Of a DNA stretch of 64,000 nt, positions 43,837 to 55,900 are shown piece after piece. Source of the DNA: Hansfordia pulvinata (Eukaryota; Ascomycota; Sordariomycetes; Xylariales). The notes below the pieces were generated by a model. The model was given only the letters and a program-made list of their open reading frames with translations, searched no databases and had not been told where the DNA came from. The position numbers were made by a program, and so were the translations under genes. Location of the stretch: the NCBI GenBank assembly GCA_006538405.1, contig BJKQ01000007.1, positions 2,666,001 to 2,730,000 on the forward strand. The letters run 5' to 3'. Every line of letters begins with the position of its first letter. Within the stretch, counting starts at the first letter, position 1.

Positions 43837-45825
43837 CTACTCGGACCCCCGCTGCGGCCGCCTGAACGGGTGCGCCTCGGTGTTGAAGACGTAGTCGTCG
43901 AGGCTGACGAGCGCCGGGTCGGCGAACATGAGGTAGAAGTACTTGAGCGTCTCGGCGGTCCAGAAGCTCTCCATCGAGTCCGTCTTGGCGGTGCGGGCGG
44001 CGCCGCCGCGCACGTTGACGTCGGCGACGGACGAGAAGGCCATGGCCGTCTCGGTGGACCGCCGCACCGACTGGAACATGCGCCACGCCGTCTCGCGCCA
44101 CTCGGGGCGGCCCGTCACGCGCCACAGGACGAAGACGCTCTCGATGGCCTCGGGCCGCAGCATGTACCGCGGGTCGCGGATCGTCATGAAGCCCTTGGGC
44201 ATGTCGGGCGCCGCGGCGGCGGCCAGCTTGGCGTCCCAGCCGCACGGCTTCAGGCTCGGGCACATGGCCATGTTGAAGACCTCGGGCATCAGGCCCGTGG
44301 GGAAGGCCGCGTAGGCCCACGCGCAGCCCCGGGCGAGCCGCTCGCCAATCTCGACGTGGCCCGGGTCGTCGAACAGCCGGCCCCCCAGGGCGAACATGCC
44401 GCCCGCGAAGCAGGCCAGGTGCTGGCCCTCGGCGTGCAGGCGGGGCTCGTCGTCGTGCGGGAAGTCGAGCGAGCCGGAGAAGAGGATGTCGCGGTCGGCG
44501 TCGCTGGTGCCGCCGGTGCCGGTGCCGGGCGCCATCATCGGGCGGAAGAGCAGGCTGTTCTCGATCTGGCGCATCGCGCCCCGGTACAGCTGCTCGTAGA
44601 CCGGCTCGAGCCCGCCCAGCAGCGCGTGCGTCTTGGGCAGGTACTCGTAGAGCGAGTCGGCGGAGCCGCCCAGGGTGAAGGCCCGGTCCCGGGTGAAGCT
44701 GTTGGGCATGCCGTCGTCGAGCCCAGCCAGGTCGGCGAACTGCATGTCGAGGAACGTGGGCCAGATGCCCGGCAGCCGGGTCACGTTCTGGGTGCGGGCC
44801 AGGACCTGCGTGACGCGGTCCACGGCGTCGTAGTAGCGGTCGTCGCCCGTCAGCTGGGCGAGCCGGGCGAACTCGAGCGAGGACGAGGCGACCGAGGCCG
44901 ACGGGTCGCGGGTGCCGGCGGTCTGGCCCTTGCCGGCGCGGGCGCGGCGCAGGTCGAGCCAGAAGGCGGGCATGCGGTTGGGCGTGTCGAAGGCCAGGTA
45001 CAGCATGTCGCCGAGCTCGACGGCCTTGCGCAGCAGCACGGCCTCGCCGCTGAGGTCGTAGGCGCTCAGCAGGCCGCCCAGGTGGCGGATCGTGGTCTCG
45101 AAGAAGTTGCAGGAGGGGCCCTCGTCCTCGCCCTCGTCCTCGCTGTCGTCCTCCTGCTCGGCCGAGTTCAGGGCGGCGGCCCAGTCGATCTCGGCAACGG
45201 CGGCGACGGCCTCGCGGAACTCTTCCTCGAGGCCCATGATCCACAGGGTGTCGAGGCTGTCGACGACCGTGGCGGCCCAGCCTCCGAGGGTGTCCTTCCA
45301 GCCGAGGGAGACGGGGGACAGCTCGTCGTGCAGCCAGGCGTACTGGCGGTAGGAGCTCCAGCTCTTGGTGAAGGCGGCGCGGACCTCGTTGCGGCGCAGC
45401 TCCTGCATCTTGGCGCTCTCGGCGGACGGGGCGGCATCGGAGGCGAAGTCGTGCTGGACCCGGGGCAGCTGGCGGGGCGCGCCGCGGGGCAGCGGCGTCA
45501 GGGGTCCGTCGATGGGGTGCGCGTTGGGCAGCGCGGACCAGTCGACGCTGCTCTTGACGAAGCGGGGAGGCTGGTGCTTCTGGTGGTGCTGCTTCTGCTT
45601 GCTGGGGGGAAACGAGGTCGAGTGGCCGGGGTCGGAGGAGTCGGCAGAGGAACGCGAAAACAGGTAGAGCAGGGTGAGGCCGCAGGCGAAGAGGATCAGC
45701 AGGCAGGTGGAGGGGGTGCGAGGGCGCGAGGAGGGGGCGAAGTGGTGGCTCTTGCGGCGGTGGGCGGTGGAGGGGGCGGGCAGCTGGGCGAAGCGCGCCT
45801 TTTTGCTAGAGGTATAGGGCAGCAT
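43837..45825 (-). CDS. GH47 class I alpha-1,2-mannosidase, type II membrane protein
   Basis: An intact single-exon frame of 662 residues from ATG 45825 (MLPYTSSKKARFAQLP). The in-frame extension upstream to 46008 is Ser/Arg/Thr-rich and looks like leader. A short basic tail precedes one membrane helix (residues ~40-58, TCLLILFACGLTLLYLF), then a stem rich in Ser, Gln and His, and a GH47 catalytic domain from ~130. Motifs seen: DSLDTLWIMGL, TLGGSADSLYEYLPK, LRPEAIESVFVLW, and the terminal NTEAHPF that supplies the calcium ligand. Two cysteine regions (HLACFAGG, CPSLKPCGW) fit the conserved disulfide. It trims alpha-1,2-mannose from N-glycans in the ER or Golgi; which of the two is not decided by sequence. 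No frame breaks. A 732-residue open frame on the opposite strand is a GC-content shadow. Confidence 0.93.
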   Translation of the reverse strand: MLPYTSSKKARFAQLPAPSTAHRRKSHHFAPSSRPRTPSTCLLILFACGLTLLYLFSRSSADSSDPGHSTSFPPSKQKQHHQKHQPPRFVKSSVDWSALPNAHPIDGPLTPLPRGAPRQLPRVQHDFASDAAPSAESAKMQELRRNEVRAAFTKSWSSYRQYAWLHDELSPVSLGWKDTLGGWAATVVDSLDTLWIMGLEEEFREAVAAVAEIDWAAALNSAEQEDDSEDEGEDEGPSCNFFETTIRHLGGLLSAYDLSGEAVLLRKAVELGDMLYLAFDTPNRMPAFWLDLRRARAGKGQTAGTRDPSASVASSSLEFARLAQLTGDDRYYDAVDRVTQVLARTQNVTRLPGIWPTFLDMQFADLAGLDDGMPNSFTRDRAFTLGGSADSLYEYLPKTHALLGGLEPVYEQLYRGAMRQIENSLLFRPMMAPGTGTGGTSDADRDILFSGSLDFPHDDEPRLHAEGQHLACFAGGMFALGGRLFDDPGHVEIGERLARGCAWAYAAFPTGLMPEVFNMAMCPSLKPCGWDAKLAAAAAPDMPKGFMTIRDPRYMLRPEAIESVFVLWRVTGRPEWRETAWRMFQSVRRSTETAMAFSSVADVNVRGGAARTAKTDSMESFWTAETLKYFYLMFADPALVSLDDYVFNTEAHPFRRPQRGSE

Positions 45826-47174
45826 GGTGGTGGCGGTGGTGGTCGAGGTTGCCGGCGTCGGTGTCGTCGTGGAGGGCGTGTCTCGAGATCGGCAGCATGG
45901 CCTGCGGAGAGGCGGCGATCGACGGCGGGGAGGAAGAGAGGGACGGAGGGAGGGAAAGGAAGGAAGAAAGAGGGAAGAAGAGGGGGACTGGTCAGAGACG
46001 GCCACCACAGCCCGAGTGGGAGTCGTGGTGTTCTGCTAATGACTGACTGCACGTCTCCCTCCCGGTAGGTTGGTTAGTAGGTCAGGCAGTTGAATTGAGG
46101 GTTTGCCTCGTCCCCCCCTGGGCTCAGGGCTCCAGCCGGCCGTCGACGCGGATGGGCGCGCCGGTGGCGATGTGCATCCCTGGGGCTACTGTGGCTGCGA
46201 GTACGTGCCCGTGTACGAGTGCCTCTACACGTTGGTTACGATGACGGCCTATCCCGTAGAGGGTTAAGTCAGGGGCACGTAAGCATTAGCGTCGCTCTTG
46301 GACCGTCTTGGCCTGCCCCACTTTGCGAGTTGGACGCATCGAGACTCGGCCATCACCAGTACCTGACCAGTACGCGTTAGTGAATAGGAGCGTCGAGCAC
46401 GTTGTTCTGCTGTACTATGCGTACCTACCTATGCTCGAGTCGAGAGCCAGTAGTCTGTCTTCAGATTCAGTCCCCGATGGACTTGCCATCTTTGAGTGTG
46501 GGTGAGAAGAATGAGTTCAAAGCTGTCAAGGCGGATATCCGCTGACAAAGTCGGTCCCAGTGTCTGTCACGATTACATGAATTACCTATATGGCAGACGA
46601 GAAGAGTACCGACGCCATCTCAGGGGCGCATCGGGGCGTCCAGCTCAACGCGACATCGCCTACCGTGTCACCGTGTACTCGTACACGCCACACGCGACCC
46701 CTGCCCCGTGATGGAACCCCGCCAGCCAGTTGCCGGCGTACCCGGGCCCCTAGTTTCTCCCCCGTAAGCCGGGGCCCCTCCTGTGTCATCCATGCCGGCA
46801 ATTGCTTCAGGGGGTGAATCACGCCAGATTCGAGTAGAACGCTCACGAAATCCACCCGAACAGACGACTAATAAATGGCAACGCAAAGTCGACGGCTTGT
46901 ACACACCAACACGGGGACGCAGCCCCCGCGTCGAAAAAATTGGTCAATTCCAAAATATACTCTAGAAAGAATCGAAGTGGGAAATCAAGACTCTTCTCTC
47001 CGCCACGCCGCGTCATGTGCCAGGCTCCCTCCTGCCTCCCGTTCCAGGGAAACATTACACAAGTCCCGCGCGGCCGGCCAACATCCAACACATCTTCATC
47101 GTCCTTATCCAAGCGTGGATAAACATAAGGGGGAGGAGGGAGATTCCTTCCCTCTCGGGACATCCGGAGCCTCT
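45826..47174. other. Intergenic between GH47 and GH12
   Basis: No gene recognised. The first ~250 nt is the GA-rich leader of GH47. TACTCGTA-core copies lie at 46213 and 46675. Short open frames from 46308 to 47163 overlap each other and lack support. Confidence 0.5.
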
Positions 47175-48689
47175 TCAGTTGTACTCGTGCTCCCCGCTGT
47201 TCACCTCAATGCTCAGGCCGACGGTGGCCTCCATGGTGGCGCTGCCCCAGAAGATCTCGCTGCCGGCCGTCAGCGCGTTGAGGTACAGACCCGTGCTGGC
47301 CCATCCCTGCTCGACGATGAAGTCGACCCACTCCTTGAGGTCGCCCTGGAAGCGCCCGCCCATGTCGGTGTCGGGCATCATGCTGCGCACCGTGACGCCG
47401 TTGCCCTCGTTCTTGCCCTCGTACACCTTCCAGGTCGTGCCGAACATGGTCGGGGTCGCGACGGGCGGCTTGTTCCACGCGATCGGCCGCTGGTCGCCCC
47501 AGGTCTGGAGGAAGAGCATGAACTCGACCGAGTCGGTCGACGTCGTGTCTCCTTCCTGCGGGGCCACCATCAGGTCGAAGACGTTGCCGCCTGTGCATTG
47601 GGAGACTTGTTAGCATGGGATATTCTTTACCGTCTTATCAAAAGGGGAAGAAGAAGAAGAAGAAGAAGAGAGTGGAAAGCTTACCCCTGAAAGAACCAGC
47701 CTCCCCGTGAACCTCGCGGTCCCACTGGAAGTACGTGGGGATGCTCTTGACCTCGCTCAGGCGGACCTTTGTGTTCTGCGCGGCGCCAATGTTGGAGAAG
47801 CCCTTGCACAGGTCGATGTACTGCTCCTCCTTGACCACGTCGGTGCGGCTGGTCCAGCGGACGAGCGGGGTCTTGGCCTCGTCGGCCGTCTCGAGCACGG
47901 CGTCAAAGTCGGTGCACTGCGTGCCCTTCATCTGGCCCGAGTGGTACAGGTTGTTGCTGACGAAGAACGGCATGTCGTCCAGGTGCAGCATGTCGTTGGT
48001 GCCGCACTGCTTCGTGGGCCCTTCCGAGGCGGGCACCTCGGTGGCCGAGGCGTAGGCGTCGCCGCCGCCGCCGCCGCCGCCGTTGTGCGTCGAGGTCGGG
48101 GCCTGCTCGGTGCTGGTCTCCTTGGTGGGCTGCTGCGTGGTCGTGGGGTGGTAGGTCTGCGTCTCGTGGGTCTCGGTGGGCTGGACCGCGGTGGGCGTGT
48201 AGGTCTGCGTCTCGTGGGTCTCGGTGGGCTTCGCGGCCGAGGTCGAGTAGGCCTCCGTCTCGGTGGGCTGGACGGCGGCGGCCGAGGACGTCGTCTGGGG
48301 CGGCGCCCCGGTGGGGCCGGCGCCCTCCTCCTCGGTGCAGGTCGTGTCCTGCGGGGGCTGGGCGGGCGCCGCGCTGCTGGAGGGCACCACGACGAAGGTC
48401 GTGGAGGGGAGGGGCCCCCGGTGACTGCCAGCGCCGACGAGGTCTCCACCTGGTAGCCGGCTCCGTCTCCGGCCCCGGCTCCGGCGCCCGCGGTGGCCGT
48501 CTCGTAGTGGGTGATGGTGCGGGTGTGCGCGTGCTTGTGCCCGTGGCCGTGCGCGGGCCTGTTCTCCTGCGGCGGCGGCGAGGGCGAGGCCTTGCCCTCT
48601 TCGCAGTCCTTGCCCCGGCGGCCGTGGCCCACGGCGGCGTTGGCGGCCAAGGGGCTGGCCACCAGTAGCGTCAGAAGGAGGGAGCGCAT
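47175..48689 (-). CDS. Secreted GH12 endoglucanase-like enzyme with long Thr/Pro linker, one frame break
   Basis: Exons 48689-47685 and 47590-47175, about 473 residues after one G is added at 48415-48419. A signal peptide (MRSLLLTLLVASPLAANAA) is followed by a His-rich stretch (PAHGHGHKHAHTRTITHYE), then about 150 residues rich in Thr, Pro, Ser and Glu with a 16-residue repeat (PTETHETQTY). The catalytic domain starts near KQCGTNDM (~residue 240). GH12 landmarks: KSIPTYFQWD, the nucleophile candidate Glu358 in VEFMLFL, GTTWKVYEG, GDLKEWVDF, and the acid/base candidate Glu447 in AGSEIFWG. The family hydrolyses beta-1,4-glucan or xyloglucan outside the cell. Typical GH12 enzymes have only a short leader and sometimes a C-terminal CBM1; here the extension is N-terminal and no carbohydrate-binding module is seen. 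The intron is 94 nt. Confidence 0.82.
48151..48230. repeat. Exact 32-nt direct repeat in the GH12 linker
   Basis: The same 32 bases occur at 48151-48182 and 48199-48230, a 48-nt period that encodes the 16-residue PTETHETQTY unit. A shorter third copy (CTCGGTGGGCT) lies near 48260. This indicates recent slippage or unequal exchange in the linker. Confidence 0.9.
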
Positions 48690-51600
48690 TTTCTCGGGTT
48701 GGGTGAACGGTTTCTCCGGTTTTCAAGGTGTCGCAAAAGGAGTATATATGCGGAAGAAGATATCCCGGTCTCGCGGAAGGGTGCAAGGCGGGAACCACGG
48801 GTCGAAAGATAAGAAAGAGAGTGGGTGTGGTGGTGATCCGATGCCGTCGAGGCGTGTCGGTTCAAGACGGCGGGGCCGGTGGTGATGGATAAAAAGAGCG
48901 TCGAGCTTGGAGGGGGAGTCGAAAGAGAAGGACAATGGGACCGGCAGCACGGCTGGACCGTTTGGGGGGGAGACAAGCACCACAAGCAAACAAAGAACGA
49001 AGAATGAGTGTGAAGTCAGTGATGGAGGGAGGCGGGTGAGGAGGGCGACGGCGACGAACAACAGCGGCCGGCGGCTATTATACGCCCGTTTGCATGTGTG
49101 CTCGTGTACTCGTACCGGTTCCATGGATGCTACCTTGGGTGCTTGGGTACTCCCGGTGTTGGGATGCAGTACATGGAGAACGTATAAGTGCGGCCGGGCG
49201 GGGGTCGACCGCATTGTCGGCGCGTGTTTCAAGCAGATGGCTCTGTGCCGGGATCTGGCCAGCAGGCGGTAAGAGGTACCTACCTACCACCTAATGTAGA
49301 GGACGTTTACGAGTATCTTTCGTCAAGTCGGGTGTACCGTGTGTACCGACGAGAATAAAGAGCTGGAGAGGGCCAGGAACAGGCTAGAGTCATGATCCCT
49401 GCCGCGTTTCTTCTTCTCGAAAGCCCTCCCTTTTCCCCTCTCCCGCCGATCCCCACCACAGCCCGGCCGACAAACGAACTTGCGGCACTGCGGGTTGGGC
49501 GTTGAGCATAGAGGTAAGGGGACCGGGGACCTGCTGTACGAGTACCTAATGCAGTGCAGTGCGGCGAGAGAGGACCACATACTACCTAGGTACTTGTAAT
49601 GCCACTGCTGCTCGTACTACTACTGCTTCTTTGTCCTCTCTCGTGGGAACAGTGCCTCCTCACTCCCCAATGCTATGGTATTATGTCAGCAACAAACTGC
49701 GAGACAGGACGGACAGGACAGACACACTGGCAGATGATGAAGGACCCAGTGGCTCGTTTCAGAAGCAGGCAGCCTCTGCCGTGCCCCACGGCCGTGCGTC
49801 TACCGAGTGCTCGTACGAGTATGTCACTGTCTCTCTCTCTCTCTCTCGATCGCGCAGTCTCTTCCCCTGAAATCCCTGCATTAGCCATACAATGTGCGGA
49901 GCAGCGGCTGACCCTCCTTCATACTCGATCCCGGCGTCAACCAAGCCAGGCACTCAGGGCTCTACCCGCGGTCATTGGCTGCACAATGCCGTTGGGGAGG
50001 GGGGGATCCTCGATCGGGGGTCCACATGGCGTAAATGGATCTCGTCTCTTGCGGAAGGATCTTCGCTCCTGGCTTCGCTGGAGCTGCCGCTTCACTTACA
50101 TCACGTCTGTACGAGTAGGGGCAGAGGGGTTCTCTTTTTACCTACCTACTCACTCACCTACGACATCTGCGATTAATAAATATCACCAGCATCATAATCA
50201 GGTCACGCTGCGGCCGCTGCCACTGCTACTCTCTCTCCCCAGCCGCCTCCTCGCAACCGCAGAGGACTCGTCGCACAAGCACGGCCCGACACGCATCTCG
50301 AGCGCCACAACCAATCTCTCACGCCTCATGTGCGCGCCCACGTTGACACCCGGTCCGTGGGTGCCATTCTTCGTATCTGCTGGCCCTCCCGGCTGAATTG
50401 ATGAGACTACCGAGTAAGGTACCTACTTAACTTACTCGTACGAGTGGACAGCGTGAGAGCATGGTACTCGTGCGCATGGGATTGCTCTCGTTCAGCAGGC
50501 GGCAAACGCAGGTGTCGATCTTGCTCGAAAGAAGCTCCGCTGCCAAGTCCTCTCGATGAATCAGGTACCTCGAGCAGTCAGCAAACAGACCAGGTTCGAG
50601 GGGAGGATTGAAGAAGTCGCACGTACTCGCTCGTGCGAGCACACACTGCAGGTCCTCTGCCACACACCTCACACACAAACCCGATAAAGCCCAAAGCTCC
50701 TCAGGCACCAACAAGGACGGGCTGGCAGGCTGGCAGGCTTTGGGTCCCTCGATCCCACCCGATTCCCGCCCCTGCACGCGCAAGGGGGGCGCGTGAAGGG
50801 GTCCTGGCTGGCTCCGTAGCTCCCTCCAGGATCATCCACGCTGACCTGCGCCTCCCGACAAAGAGAGAGAGAGAGAGAAAGAAAGAAAAAAGGACGCACT
50901 ACAAGCACTCCGTTACTTACTTGTTGGTAGACCTGCCCCTTGAAAGCTTTGCAAGGCAGGGCAAGCAGCCGCGCCACCAATACGACGACATTGTGGCTTT
51001 CGGGGCAGGGCGCTTTCAGCTGTCTCATGTAAAATGCCAGATCACTCAGATTGATTTGAGGGCCCGGTTCCTGATTCCGAGGCCTGCTGCCAGCCAACCA
51101 CCTTGCCGAGCGCGTGTACGCCTATCGTGTGCCCCGCCGCCATCCGGTCAGTTCTCACAGTGAGTACAGGCAAACAGTCAAGCACTCTCCCGTCACCATC
51201 CCTGCCGACGGACTTGGGCTGGGCCAGACGGGCTCCCCAGCGCGAGCTCCGTGTAATTTCTCCCCTTCTGCCTTGTTGTGGGCCTGTGAAAATGCAGACG
51301 GCAGGGTGGCGGGTGGATGGATGGATGAACCTGACAGGTCTCGACGCCCAGGCGGCAAACAACCTTGTTGTGAGTGAGGCTTTTCGGGTCGATCTCCTGA
51401 ATGTTCGATGGACTCTCCTGTCTCCTGGCAAGCCCAGCCGGGAACTCCGCCTTTCGCACGAGAATGGGATCAGACCACCTCCACCTCGCCTGCTCGCCTG
51501 CTCGCCTGCTCCGCACCTCGGGGACCCCCCTACCACGGGTCCGCATGCCGACGGCGGTGTTCATCTCGGCGGCAGCGACGGCACAACCTGTTGCTTTGTT

Positions 51601-52904
51601 GCAATCAAAGAACGTCCCTGAGCGGGGTCCAGGTCGAAGAGCCGGCAAGACCGCCTGGAGAGTATTGCAGCAGCGCTTGCTCCAGCCAACTGACGGCGCA
51701 CCGGCTCGAGAGGGCTACACCGCAGCTTCCCCTCGTCTCTAGGTCCAGACCCCTCGCCCATGACTCGCTTTCTTTGATTGTGCGGTCAGGCCGCAACAAC
51801 AGTGGTCATGTGAGCGCGTGAGCGCCGCCCCAACCAACAAGCAGCCGCCCCCAACCTCGGAAACGAGCCTGCGTCCCGCCGCACAATCGAAGCCTTGTCG
51901 GTGACCGCCTCTCATCGCCATCTGCTCTTGGGCTGGGCGTGCCTCTCCAATAAATCACCAAGCCAAACCGCGCCTCGGACCTATTCGCACATCAGATTAG
52001 CATAAGATACGACGAGCATGTGACATGCACGCTGTGGAGACGGCATCTCCCGCGACGATCGACTCGGCACTTGCGATGATGTTTCCCTGGGAAGTGGGGT
52101 GAGTTAGGAAGACAGCTTCAAGGTATTGTCCGATAAGGATATCCTAGACAAGCGGAGGATGCCGTGGTGAATCTCGGCTCTCTCGGCCACGCTCCGGGAT
52201 TTGCGCAGCGGTCGACCGGTGGGAACGGGACTTGCGCTCTGAATCGCCGCGGGGGCGTCGTGCGACTCCGGGGCAATGGGTGGATCGCGTGGTCGCGGGG
52301 CACACGAGGGCCTCGGGAGACAACGACGATCGGCTCGTGTGTTCCCTTGAGGTGTCTGTCTGCAGCAGTTTCTGGAGAGCCGACAGGCATAGCTTATGGG
52401 AATTGCATCTGCACACACGCACGAAAAACGGCACTGGGACTGGTGCAGCATTTGAAAGGTCGCATGGCCTGTGGAACATTGATCGCACCTTCCACGATGT
52501 CCTCCACTCCGGTACCTGCCAAACCAACTCAACCAGCTGCTATGGAAAGTACCTTACTTGTCAACGGCTACTGGAATTTCAAAAGAAATGGCGAGCGCTG
52601 TGTATCACAGCTTTAGCAACGGGATCGCCTACCCGACTCGGGCTCATCATTCGCGCGCCCAGGAGCGCAGTCCTACTAGGCCAAACCGTGCGACACCCAA
52701 CAATCATGGGCACCGTTCCAGACCCCAGCCATACAGCCCCCCTCGCAGGGTCTGCGTGCTGCTCTCGACCACGACCAAGCTGCGATCTGGCTTCCTCGCA
52801 CGCTGTCCACATCCAGTCCCATTCAAGTAAACTCTCACCAACTGACCGCCGACTCGCTCAAGCAGATTGATCCCAGCCCCAAGGCACAGAATCCGCCTTC
52901 GCGC
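48690..52904. other. 4.2-kb gene-poor region upstream of GH12
   Basis: No gene accepted. TACTCGTA-core copies are dense at 49106-50445. Overlapping open frames on both strands at 50633-51750 and 52104-52870 do not show coherent codon use or recognisable motifs. The right end holds the 3' UTR of the DUF6536 gene. Confidence 0.55.
48743..48748 (-). promoter_or_regulatory. Putative TATA box of the GH12 gene
   Basis: TATATA lies 54 nt upstream of ATG 48689. Positional inference only. Confidence 0.4.
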
Positions 52905-55900
52905 CTACGCGTACAGCTGGCCGGCGACAGGCGGTTGGACGCCGCTCTCCTCCGTGCCGAAGCTGAGGTGGCCCACGTGCTGCTCCGTCTCGAAGTTATC
53001 CTGCCAGCTGGCGGGCATCCTGACGATGCCCCACCGGAGCTTGCTCTGGGCGATCTCGGCGCGTCGCCGGCGCGCGGCGTCTTCGTCGTCCGTGGGGAGT
53101 GACTCTTCGCTTTCGTGCTGCGGGAGCAGCAGTCGTCGCTGGGACGCAGCCGGGTCGTTCAAAGTGGTATGCGGAGTGATTGTAAGTTCGAGGCTGTTGC
53201 GGCGGCTCATCTGCGTCATTTCAATGCTCTCCCGGGCGCTGCCTGAGTCGCTTGGCCCGGTGTTGACAGCGAGGTAATCGCCTCCGGCCCCGATGTCTGG
53301 GGTTTCCAGGGTATCAGCGCTGTTGTCCGGCTCGTTGTCGTCGGTAGGAGCAGTGATGCCCCCGTCGTGGTCCCCGGGATCGGATAGAGGGGAGACGTGA
53401 CAAGCTGCTGAGATGGCTAGGGAATTGCATCCAACGATGACCATGTCTGAGGGTAGGCGCCGCATGCCCAGCACGATAGGAATAGATATCAGGACCAGCG
53501 ATACGACGAACATGACGAATAATGCTATGGGCGAATACCCCAGAGCAACTGCCGCATCTTCCGGCAACGCTGGGTCGTGCGCTTGCCAGTCCTCCATGTA
53601 GTCTATTCCAACTTTAGTGACTGCCTATGCAACCAGTACAGAGCCCAGCTGGGGTTGCGATAAAAATAGAAGACAGAGTGATTCATGCACGGGCGACATA
53701 CCTCCTCGACAAATGAACACGTAGATGCAATTCGATAGGATCCAATGGAGCCCAATACTGATTGCTATCAGTGGAACGCCGTATTTCAGAGGGAGCTGTA
53801 GCCAATAAGTAGACCGTTGATGACCCTGGGATGATTGTGATGTTAGTACTGATGTCGACACAGTCGTTCATGTGTGGTTAGTGCATTTGATAGGTTAGGT
53901 ACCTTTGGATTAGTGACTCTTAGAGGCTTATGGTCTAAGCCGAGTTGTCCCCATTCAAGAGCGATTTGAAGCCTTGTGAAGAGGCTGTTGTAGCCCATGT
54001 AGCAAAGTGAGAGCAGTAATTGGGGACAGTTGGCAATCAGAATGGCGGACGTAAACTCCACATACGGAAGGTCGATGTAAAGTTGGTTGCTTGCTTGCCA
54101 AAAAGACCCACGGCTTGTGATATTGTTAGCACGCGTTTCGGCTTGTTCAAACACAGACTGCCCAAAGAACGGATAACTCACAAGCTGTTGCCAGCCCTGG
54201 CGAAGTCTTGACGCCACCAATATATCACAAGGGTAATAGAAATAGTAAGAAGGAAGTAGATGGCTAACCAAACACGCCATGGAACCGCCGACGCTTGCGT
54301 GCGTCTGACAGATTTCCAGGACTCTGGCAAGAGTTTGACAGCTTTTTGAGGTTCCGTCATCATCGATATTCTGCTGGGCACCGTTATCCATGTGCTTCAT
54401 ACTTCTGACGGCGAGCGGGAGATTTGGCACTTACGCTCGGTGGCGTGTCATGGTGCATAAACCGATCGTGACCGTGTCGGGGTCCTGGATAAAGCAGCTC
54501 ATGGCGTCGCCTAAAGTTATGACTGGAATTTGCTCGGCTTTCTCCAGAACGATGGTCACAACAAAGGCAGCAATTGTCTTGATGGCAAGACAGATAACGA
54601 CAATAAGAAGTGTCCCGGGGACGGCACCAACATGGCACTCTGTGCTTGGACGGTCTGCTAAGCAATACTTGACCTCAAGCGGCCCGGCTGCGGGTTGGAG
54701 GATTCTAGCTGTGCAGTTCTTCCTCGGTTTCGAGGACGGGCATGTAGTGACGGATAATATTGAAGCGTTGAGAGAGAGCCCGTGATCTTTGACGAAAGAT
54801 GGACCTTGCTCATTGACTTTCCAATAGAGTCCCGGCGAGTCGATCGGCCTTGGTTGAAAACCATGAAACATGTTCGCATAGAAGGTGTTGTGGCAAGCCA
54901 TCTGATGAGCTTCCCTCGAGCCTTTTACTGTGTAGGAATCGTAGAATAAGAGGCTGTGAGACTCATTCAGTGAAATGTAGGCACGCCATGCGTCAGCTTC
55001 TCCTGCAGTGAGGTTCCAAATTCGCTCGGGAGTCCACCCTTCAGGCTGGTCAATAACGAGGATGACGTCCCCAAAGATTGTGAGACCATCGCAACTCGCG
55101 GCGTAATGCAGGTAGCAGTCGTACGCGGAGATGTTAGCCCAATGGCTGCCTGCCGTCGCTGCATGCTCGATGGGCCGAGACGAGCCAAATGTGTAGGCCT
55201 GAGAACCAAGGCGCGTAGGTCTCTCCGTCATGGCGTCGTCAAAGTCCGGAAGATCGATTGGCCCCCATCCTTGGGGTCGAAGAGCGGCACCTGGACGGTG
55301 GTAACTTGCCCCGTGGAGAAAGGCCTCGTTGGCAAATATAGCATTGAACTCTTGACTTTTGTAGTCGGTCTTAAAGATGGTCGAGTTGAAGACAAGGTGA
55401 ATGGGGACGGAGCTTAGACACAGCACTGTCCAGCAGACTGTTTTGAAGTGCGAGACCTTGAATACGTTTCGAATAGAAGGGACTCCGATTCCCAGCCAAG
55501 ATCCGTTTGCATGAGCCGAGTCGATTTCTTCACGGGACGGCGCGTTGGTGATTTGCATGAAGAAGTTGCTGGAGGCAAGACTACCACTCAGTCAGCTTTA
55601 CTTGGCGTTTGGTTGCCGCACGAGTAAGCGTTTCTGCAACGCACTGAATACAAGCTTAGCAAATTATCATCAGATGCTCAGATCCCTGAAGGAAGGTGGC
55701 TTGACATTACCATCAACGTTGAAACAGCATTGATAAGCAAGTGTAGAGCTGTGTTGATCCGACCGGCTTTTCCGGAAGCGCAATCGCTGGTGTGGAACAG
55801 CCAGACCTTGTTGAAGCTGTCAGCTTTAAGCGCGACGACAAGGAGACTTGCGACCAAAGCGATCCATAATGTCGATAACAAGATGCAAGTGACGCGAGCA

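Noticed and set aside
43870..46068. A 732-codon open frame on the plus strand opposite GH47
   Set aside because: It is exactly antisense to a gene with clear GH47 motifs, and consists of Gly, Ala, Arg and Val-rich sequence as expected when a GC3-rich gene is read backwards.
51103..51821. Overlapping open frames on both strands at 51.1-51.8 kb
   Set aside because: No single frame is favoured, none has a plausible start context with recognisable motifs, and composition is mixed.
52104..52616. Cys-containing minus-strand frame and overlapping plus-strand frame
   Set aside because: The cysteines do not form a known zinc-finger spacing, and equally long frames exist on the other strand.
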